DNA from: Corylus avellana
Lineage: Eukaryota > Streptophyta > Magnoliopsida > Fagales > Betulaceae
DNA: 64,000 bases
Direction of reading: 5' to 3'
Assembly (NCBI RefSeq): GCF_901000735.1
Contig: NC_081542.1
Location: forward strand, 42,109,064-42,173,063
This document shows, piece by piece, positions 58,033 to 64,000 of this stretch; the stretch's first letter is position 1; each line of letters begins with the position of its first letter. The notes under the pieces are model-generated. The model was not told the origin of the DNA. It worked only from the letters and a program-made list of their open reading frames with translations, and made no database searches. The position numbers and the translations under genes are program-made.

Positions 58033-59546
58033 TGCGGTCGGCGGGGCTGTTCAACAGCCGCCGCCATCCCCGAACCATCTTTTGAAATAGCCAAACCTTC
58101 ATTACAAACAATTGTTTCAGACTCCACCAGATTTAAATCATCCTTTGAATTGCATTTTTTCCGTTTCTCCTCTGTCTGTCCAGAATACGTTTCTACCAGT
58201 TTGTCGAAAACTCTACGGTCTCGCTTCTTCGTGCTTATTTTTTCTGGGCTTTCCATGGAAAACAGCTGGTTCCCTTTGATGGACCTTGCCACTTCAGAGA
58301 TAAAAGGGCCCATATATCCAGTTGGGCTCTTTGAAAATAACTCCTGGTCTAGTAAAGACTCCTTCTGTCGCTCAGTAATGTGATTAGCCTTTCCCCTTAT
58401 TTCTCCCTGCAATGTGGATTCGCCCTTATTTATTGCATCACACCTGCTTTCCTTATGGGAAATCCGTGTAACCTCCTCCCAAGATCCTGATCTGCCACAA
58501 TTTCCTCCCAAAGCTTTATTTGAAAAAAGCGCTCCCATATCTTTTTTTGAAAATTCAGAATCTCCTTGATTTCCTCCATTCTTCTCATAATCAATTCCAC
58601 AATTCCCTCCTTGATTCTCGCCTGAATTGCTGCTGTTACCATAATGAGCTTTTTGCGTCCCCTCTCCCGGAGATTCACCGGCAACACCTCCCCTACCGCC
58701 GGTTTGATGGGAGCTATTTGCCTCACGAAATTTCTCCTCCGTCGCCTTGTTATAATTGGAATGGGCTGGTCCCTTTCTTGCCGGAAAGCGACTGTTACTC
58801 CGCTCCGTTCTCCTGGTGGGTGAAGGTGCTCGCATCCACGGCCCATATTGGTTTGGCTCCTGTTGTCGGAGATTGCTTCTCCTAGGACATCCCAATCTTC
58901 CATGACAAATAGCCCCACACTGATAGCAAAATTTAGGTAAACGTTCATACTGAAATTTAATCAGATGCAAGTTTCCTTCAATATTAATCTTCCTTCCACG
59001 CTGAAGAGGTTTTGTTAGATCCATAAGGATTTTAACTCGGAGGAATTCCCCCCACCCCATACCCCGGGCATCCGTATCCACCGCCTCAACCACTCCCATG
59101 GAGGCACCGATTTTGCGACCAATCTCCCTTCCCATACAAGCTAATGGAAGATTGATCATCCGCACCCAAAACGCTGCCTTGTCAAAAATGAATTGTGATG
59201 GCGATTTGGTTCCATCAAAATCCTCAAGGAGAAAAAGGTTCCTTTCGAAGACCCACGGCCTCCCCTCCATCACCCTTTCCTTATCCTTGGGATCACTAAA
59301 TTCGATCAGAAACAAGTTCTCCCCAAGGACTTTGAAAGTAAAACTGTCTGAAAGTTTCCACCATTGCATAAGAGATGTTCGGATCGTCTCTCGACTAATC
59401 ATCCGATCCGCCACCAACTTTGCCAAAACACAAGCTTGACCAAAAGTTTCCCCTTCGATCAGCTCCTCCCTCTAAAAAGACAATTCCACGTCCTCATCCT
59501 CCGTCAATGACAGGTTCTCCCACATTGTAGCTAGTTCGTCCGCCAT
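58029..59546 (-). pseudogene. LINE C ORF1: DUF4283-zinc knuckle RNA-binding protein, one TAG
   Basis: Begins MADELATMWENLSLTEDEDV and meets a TAG at codon 25 (59472-59474), then is open for 480 codons. N-terminal DUF4283-like domain (VMEGRPWVFERNLFLLEDFD, FWVRMINLPLACMGREIG), zinc knuckle CYQCGAICHGRLGC (C-X2-C-X4-H-X4-C, about codon 211), then a low-complexity polar tail. It binds LINE RNA as a chaperone in the ribonucleoprotein. Its TGA overlaps the ORF2 start in ATGA (58029-58032), which suggests ORF2 is made by termination-reinitiation. An internal start after the TAG would still leave the whole DUF4283 domain. Confidence 0.9.
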
Positions 59547-59671
59547 TCGGAATCAAAAACACCAAAAAGATTATATTCTTTCACAGGCCAAACCTGGAAA
59601 AATCAATACCTTCTCATCTAAGATTGACTAGAGAGAAAACTTTGTTAAGAACCTATAGTTTTGTAATATTT

Positions 59672-60085
59672 GTATTAGAAATTAAATAAAAATAATATAT
59701 ACAATATGATTCGCTCAATTATTGTTTAAGTAAAACCAATTAATTAATTATGTTGAGTAGGGAATTAATCTGTATATAAGAATATAATAATTAGTTAAAC
59801 AATGAAAGAATATTGAATATTATTATATATAATTATATCATCTTTTTTAATTGTATAAGAGCTAGCTAGCTAGTCACGTATATATGATTCATGTTAAGCA
59901 TAAATTTGTCGTGAGATTGGCCCATGTGATACAGTAAATCGAAATTGCCAAAATAATGAAATCCAGGCTCTTCTTATTATAATTAGTAGGTAGGTAACAA
60001 TTGAAGAAGAAAAGATCTCAAAGGCATGCATTTGGGAAAATAACATAAAGAGCCCTAGGCCAGCACTATCTACATTGGAAATGTA
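59672..60085. other. Intergenic / 3' flank of the RNase gene
   Basis: Very AT-rich. No ORF. Probably contains the 3' UTR of the RNase T2 pseudogene; no polyadenylation signal stands out. Confidence 0.5.
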
Positions 60086-61030
60086 TCATGGAAGAGGAAG
60101 AGCATGCGTGCCCTTCTGACCACACGGCATAATACTACTCTTCGATGTACAGTTTATGAATTGAAGTCCAGTGTTGTCGGTACAGAACCATATCTCATGT
60201 ATCTGAGTCACCTTGTTCTATCCACTGAAGTCGAAGTTGCATTTAATGTGCATTTCCAGTGGCCGGCCGAGTTTCAAGCCCACTACAGCTTGGATGGCAC
60301 TCTTGAAGTATTGAACTATATATTTCTTACCAATACTGATTCCTGTTATAGAAAATTAAAGAGAAAAGAAAATAAGTAGGAGTTTTTTTTTAGAAAAAGA
60401 AAGAAAGGAAAGAAAGGAGAGATTAATGCAAAATAAACCAGCTGCTTGATTGAGCTCCTGAACTAGCTGGAGAACTCCGAGATCATTGGCCCTGTCAACA
60501 GCTATTTTAAAGTAATCATGTTGAGTGAAACTGGTAAAGGCTCCATGTTGATCCCATTCGTGCTTCCAGAATATCTCGTTAGGCATTGTGACTGTTAATC
60601 CGGGCCAAATTTGTTGCATTGTTTGGTAGAGAGCTAGGTCACTTTTCACCTGCATGCATAACAAATAACAAATTAATTAATTATGAGAATATTGCATGTA
60701 AAGTTGAACATATATAGTAAAATAAGAAATCGAAATTTCCTGAAAGTACTAAAACAGAAATATATATAGGCATGAGAAACATAGTTACCTGAACATTGTC
60801 AAATGGTTGTTTAACAGGAGGAGGAGGGACTGGGGCCCCATTGTTCATCTCTTGCCATAAGCCATGGATGGTGAAGTGGTTTGGAACATTTGTGCAACTT
60901 AACTTATGCGAGCTCCTAAGTTGCAGAAGGACTTCGGCCATTGTATAGTGAGGTAGTAAAAATCAATAGCCAACGTTCCAGCTTGAAAACACAAAGCACA
61001 TACTAGCAAGCAAGCAAAAACTAGCTTCAT
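60086..61030 (-). pseudogene. S-RNase-like RNase T2 pseudogene
   Basis: Three exons: 60789-61030, 60439-60649, 60086-60342. Introns of 139 and 96 bp have GT-AG ends, the second with a strong pyrimidine tract. A signal peptide (MKLVFACLLVCALCFQAGTL-A) precedes IDFYYLTIQWPKSFC, a typical mature T2 N-terminus. Then come catalytic box I FTIHGLW, intron 1 in the following variable stretch (the position usual for S-RNases), catalytic box II FWKHEWDQHG, and in exon 3 the Cys-containing C-terminal pieces HIKCNF and EIWFC...FINC. Defects: a frame change in exon 1 (TAA in the signal-peptide frame at 60899-60901), TAG at 60218-60220, and HGAF where T2 enzymes have HGTC-like, losing a disulfide Cys. A working copy would be a secreted RNase, in S-loci the pistil determinant that degrades RNA of self pollen tubes. 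Confidence 0.88.
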
Positions 61031-61080
61031 TTTTTTTAAATTACTCTCAAGATGTTGCTTAAGTGATCCATCTAGCACTT

Positions 61081-61090
61081 ACATATATAG
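61081..61090 (-). promoter_or_regulatory. Probable TATA box of the RNase gene
   Basis: Minus-strand CTATATATGT about 55 bp upstream of the signal-peptide ATG, leaving a short leader. It is the only good TATA-like word immediately upstream. Confidence 0.5.
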
Positions 61091-61392
61091 ATGAATTGGC
61101 ATTAAAGCAGTCAAAAAATTTGGTGTGGCAGTTGGGGTAGATGAATTGAATTATGTAATTGAACGTTCTCTATCTTAATTAAGTCAATTACATAATTAGT
61201 TGGCTTAATTAGCAAGTGGTAGCTTATTCAGCTGATGTTAGAGTTTGATATTGAAAAATGGTTATTTTAACTCCAACTTCGTAAAAGATTGAAGTTTTAA
61301 AAGACTAAGAATATATATATATTGTAAGATAAGCAAATATTAATGTTTAGTCTATATATATTTTGATCAATTAATGGACTTGCAATAGACAA

Positions 61393-61397
<5 letters not shown>

Positions 61398-61436
<39 letters not shown>
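61398..61436. repeat. (AT)n microsatellite
   Basis: AT run about 370 bp upstream of the RNase start. Confidence 0.95.
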
Positions 61437-61439
<3 letters not shown>

Positions 61440-61579
61440 GGACAAATATACTTTGGCTTATGAACTAATAGCGATTTTTTATAAAGCCCCATGAACTGAC
61501 AACTATGAAAATACATTAAACTATCACTTTGTTGCAACTTAGCCCCATTTGTCAGTCTTGAGCGTTATGTTGGACAGGA

Positions 61580-61855
61580 AACCAATTTTAACCAGAATCT
61601 TCCTAAAATACCCTTAATTTGACCATTTCAAAACCAATTTTACCCTTCATAATTATGAATTGGTAAAAATAAAGACTACTAAATTTTTGTTTAGAAAAAA
61701 AAAAAAAAAATCTAAGGTCCTCATGTGCAATGCATATTAGAGCCACTCAGCCACGTCACTTTAAAAAATATTTGTTTTTAACTTTATTAAACAAAAAATG
61801 AGATAAAAAATTTAAGGGTGACTGAACCACTCCCGTTTTTATTTGGAAAAAATCT
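61580..61855. repeat. Direct repeat R2, copy a
   Basis: Shares with 62528-62783 ACCAATTTTAACCA, TTTGACCATTTCAAAACCAA, CATGTGCAATGCAT and CACGTCACTTTAAAAAATAT. Probably a mobile-element remnant; type not determined. Confidence 0.8.
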
Positions 61856-62527
61856 AAAATAAATCTTGGTGTCATACCATCATTTTAAATATCTTTTCAA
61901 TATTTTTTTTTCAGTTTTAATATACATATTAAAAAAAGTTGTGACATTTATAAAAAAGTTCTAATATCAAATTTTCATTTAATTTTAAGATATATTATCT
62001 AGAAAAGAACGGTCCAATCAAACAAGATGCGTTTCCCCATGAAAGACATTTAATTAAAGATAACATGACCACTATGATGTTGATAGTTGATCCGCTAGCT
62101 TGATGTGGCTTGGGGTAGATGAATTTAATGAGAGCAGATAGACGAAATAATGATGAAGAATATTTGAAGAAGAAAGCAACAAGAAATTAGTAGGAATATT
62201 TGTTGTGGTTAAGGAATAAAGACTACGCTAACAACTATCACTTCTTGCAGTTGCTTTACCCATTTATCTTTGCTTAATTCTATAATTAATTGCTTTCTTT
62301 ATTATTATTATTATTTTGTGAAGATTTGATGATTTTATTCTTAACATTGAAGCTACATATATATTTTCTGAAGTATTTTATTTCTTACGGGATTTTAATG
62401 CTTTTAATTGCATTAATGTCATCTAGTTGGCATTTTATACCAAAGATGGGTTTTGTCGTCATCCAACTTCCTTATTTTATTTGGATGTAGTAATATTAGA
62501 GACAATCCTTTTATTTTGTTTTTATCT

Positions 62528-62783
62528 TTTTAAAACCAATTTTAACCATAATCTTCCTAAATACCCTTACTTTGACCATTTCAAAACCAATTTTACCCTT
62601 TGTAATTATTAATTGGTAAAAATAACGACTACTATATTTTTGTTTTTTAAAAAAACCAAGGTCCCCATGTGCAATGCATGTTGGAGCCACGTCACTTTAA
62701 AAAATATTTGTTTTAACTTTTATTAAAAAAAAAAATTGCGATAAAATATTTAAGGGTGACCGAAGCACCCCAGTTTTTATTTG
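62528..62783. repeat. Direct repeat R2, copy b
   Basis: Second copy of the repeat at 61580-61855, with small indels. The stretch before it shows no extension of the match. Confidence 0.8.
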
Positions 62784-63303
62784 GAAAAAATATATATATT
62801 TTTTTGTTAACTTTTACTAAAAAGTAAATCTTTAAATTTTTTAAATATCTAAATAAAGAAAAAAAAAAAGTTTTAAGATGTCTCTGCATGTCCTCCTCTT
62901 CTTCTCGTCCTTCAAATTCCCTCGTCTCATTTCACAATTGTCATTCATGTCAAACAGTCCCAATTTTCATATCAAGGATCATAATTTCAAGGTACACGCC
63001 GCTTGGTGTATGTATACGATATTTTCTTATTTCTTATATAAACCATTAATTTACAACAATTATAAATCAAAATCAAAACCTAAATCCCCAATTTTTATGT
63101 ATAAGAACTATAAATTTTGAAATTTCGAAATTTAGTCGAACCCATTGCAATTTGAATGAACCTACATGTAATTCTATACAGACTTGTTCATTAGTTTTGA
63201 AACATTAGAACGAGATAATGAAAATCTCCAATTTCATCATCTTAGAACCCTAATTTTAAAAATTCTCAATCCACAACAATCTAACTAAAATTTTCTCGTC
63301 TCC

Positions 63304-63406
63304 AAAGGGTAACTCAATTGGCTGAGGATCACGCTTCATGAAGCAGAAGTTACTAGTTCGAATCACCCTCTTCCCTTTCCTTATGTGAACATGTTAAAAA
63401 AAAAAA
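63304..63406 (+). mobile_element. tRNA-derived SINE
   Basis: A-box-like AACTCAATTGGCTGAGG (63310-63326) and B-box-like AGTTCGAATCACC (63355-63367) at tRNA spacing, then a short unrelated tail and an 11-A run. The T stem does not pair, so it is not a tRNA gene. No clear target duplication. Confidence 0.6.
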
Positions 63407-63883
63407 TGCACGTAATTCTAGTATGCATCTTTAATTTTTATAACTAACCATTGTAAGTCAACAATTAAGGTTATAGTCGAGCTGAGCCCGAACTTATTAT
63501 TGAGTTAGATAACTTGTTTAAACTTATTTTATTTATTTTTTGAACAAACTCAAGCTTGATTACAAGTTACTCAATTTATTTGTTCATTTTATTTATAAAG
63601 TAAATATTGTGATTGTTTAAGTTTTTTTTTTTCTCGTAAATCCATACAAATTATTAGTTAATTAATTAATGTTAAAGATTTTATTGTTGGAGTTAATTAA
63701 ATAAATTAACTTGAATCTTAAACAATCTAATTTTAAGTCTATATGTTTGTCTGTGCATATATATTTATTACACACATACACACACAAATATTTATATCAA
63801 GGCTCTCAATTACAATAATTCAAACTATATCTATTACATTGCAAAGAGAGTTTTACTTTATTACAGATGCTTTTACTCTCTTT

Positions 63884-64000
63884 ATCTTACAAAGAATTAG
63901 TGCCTTGAGCAAATAGGGAAAACAAATCACCCATGTACATGGCTAGAAGTTAAAAGTTACAAATAGGTAGATAAAGGGTTACAGCAGAACGACATCATGA
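63884..64000. repeat. Dispersed repeat R1, copy c, cut by the window end
   Basis: TTATCTTACAAAGAATTAGT and GCTAGAAGTTAAAAGTTACA in the same order as at 18643-18760, where the sequence leads into the 3' side of an F-box relic. Confidence 0.85.

Larger units (their letters stand above)
53863..59656 (-). mobile_element. Full-length L1-type LINE (LINE C)
   Basis: 5.8-kb element with a poly-A tail (poly-T at 53863-53878) and a 15-bp target duplication AGTTTTGTAATATTT (53848-53862, 59657-59671). It has a 5' leader, ORF1 and ORF2. Apart from one TAG in each ORF, both frames are open end to end, so it is young. It is a different lineage from LINE A/B by protein sequence but has the same ORF1/ORF2 ATGA overlap and the same TAG after the RT. 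Confidence 0.95.
61091..63303. other. Intergenic upstream of the RNase, repeats only
   Basis: AT-rich. Contains an AT microsatellite (61398-61436) and a pair of 260-bp direct repeats (61580-61855 and 62528-62783). No coding signal seen. Confidence 0.6.

Noticed and set aside
60104..60379. 91-codon plus-strand ORF opposite the RNase
   Set aside because: Antisense to RNase exon 3, whose Cys motifs and splice acceptor explain the sequence.
60681..60941. RNase ORF starting MAEVLLQLRSS as a true N-terminus
   Set aside because: It starts in a shifted frame inside exon 1. The upstream ATG at 61028-61030 gives a proper signal peptide and mature T2 N-terminus, so this is a frameshift product.
63304..63380. 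tRNA gene with CAT anticodon-like loop
   Set aside because: A and B boxes fit but the acceptor and T stems do not pair and an A tail follows; SINE is the better call.
1..64000. CRISPR arrays, bacterial operons, rRNA genes
   Set aside because: No regularly spaced repeats with unique spacers and no rRNA-like sequence. Introns and retroelements show plant nuclear DNA.

Overview
This looks like nuclear DNA from a core eudicot plant, probably a woody perennial. The support is AT-rich intergenic DNA, GT-AG introns, a CCCTAAA-type telomeric motif, L1-type LINEs with zinc-knuckle ORF1, Ty3-like LTR elements and a Pack-MULE-like element. Genus cannot be fixed from sequence alone. Six N-runs show it is a scaffold with gaps.

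Host genes are few. Two nearly identical intronless F-box/FBA genes (3438-4580 and 24931-26073, minus) differ at two residues of 380. A C-terminal F-box relic lies at 18975-19490. A three-exon RNase T2 gene (60086-61030, minus) has the intron next to the first catalytic box that S-RNases have, but carries a frameshift, an in-frame stop and a lost cysteine. F-box/FBA genes plus an S-RNase-like T2 gene form the gene pair of type-1 gametophytic self-incompatibility loci, so the window is best read as an S-locus or S-locus-like (possibly decayed or paralogous) region. Each F-box copy is accompanied downstream by a 2-carboxy-D-arabinitol-1-phosphatase-like pseudogene (207-1770 and 21699-23260).

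Layout: 1-14085 is copy 1 of a large direct duplication: phosphatase pseudogene, F-box gene, 1.3 kb non-coding retroposon, decayed LINE, truncated LINE. 14086-21492 is flank with a second retroposon, a gap, GC-rich repeat, old F-box relics and a telomere-like tract. 21493-51510 is copy 2, swollen from 14 kb to 30 kb by two LTR retrotransposons (30413-38070 minus, 38957-47108 plus), the second carrying a third LTR insertion in its 5' LTR; 5-bp target duplications and the empty sites in copy 1 prove the order. 51511-52612 is a TIR element with a captured glycolipid-transfer-protein exon. 53863-59656 is a nearly intact full-length LINE. 60086-61030 is the RNase. The last bases repeat a sequence that at 18.65 kb lies just downstream of an F-box relic, suggesting another F-box copy just beyond the window.

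The two duplicate copies are about 99.7% identical from the left edge through the F-box coding region but only about 96-97% identical after it. The switch falls at the F-box start codon and points to recent gene conversion or a two-step duplication.
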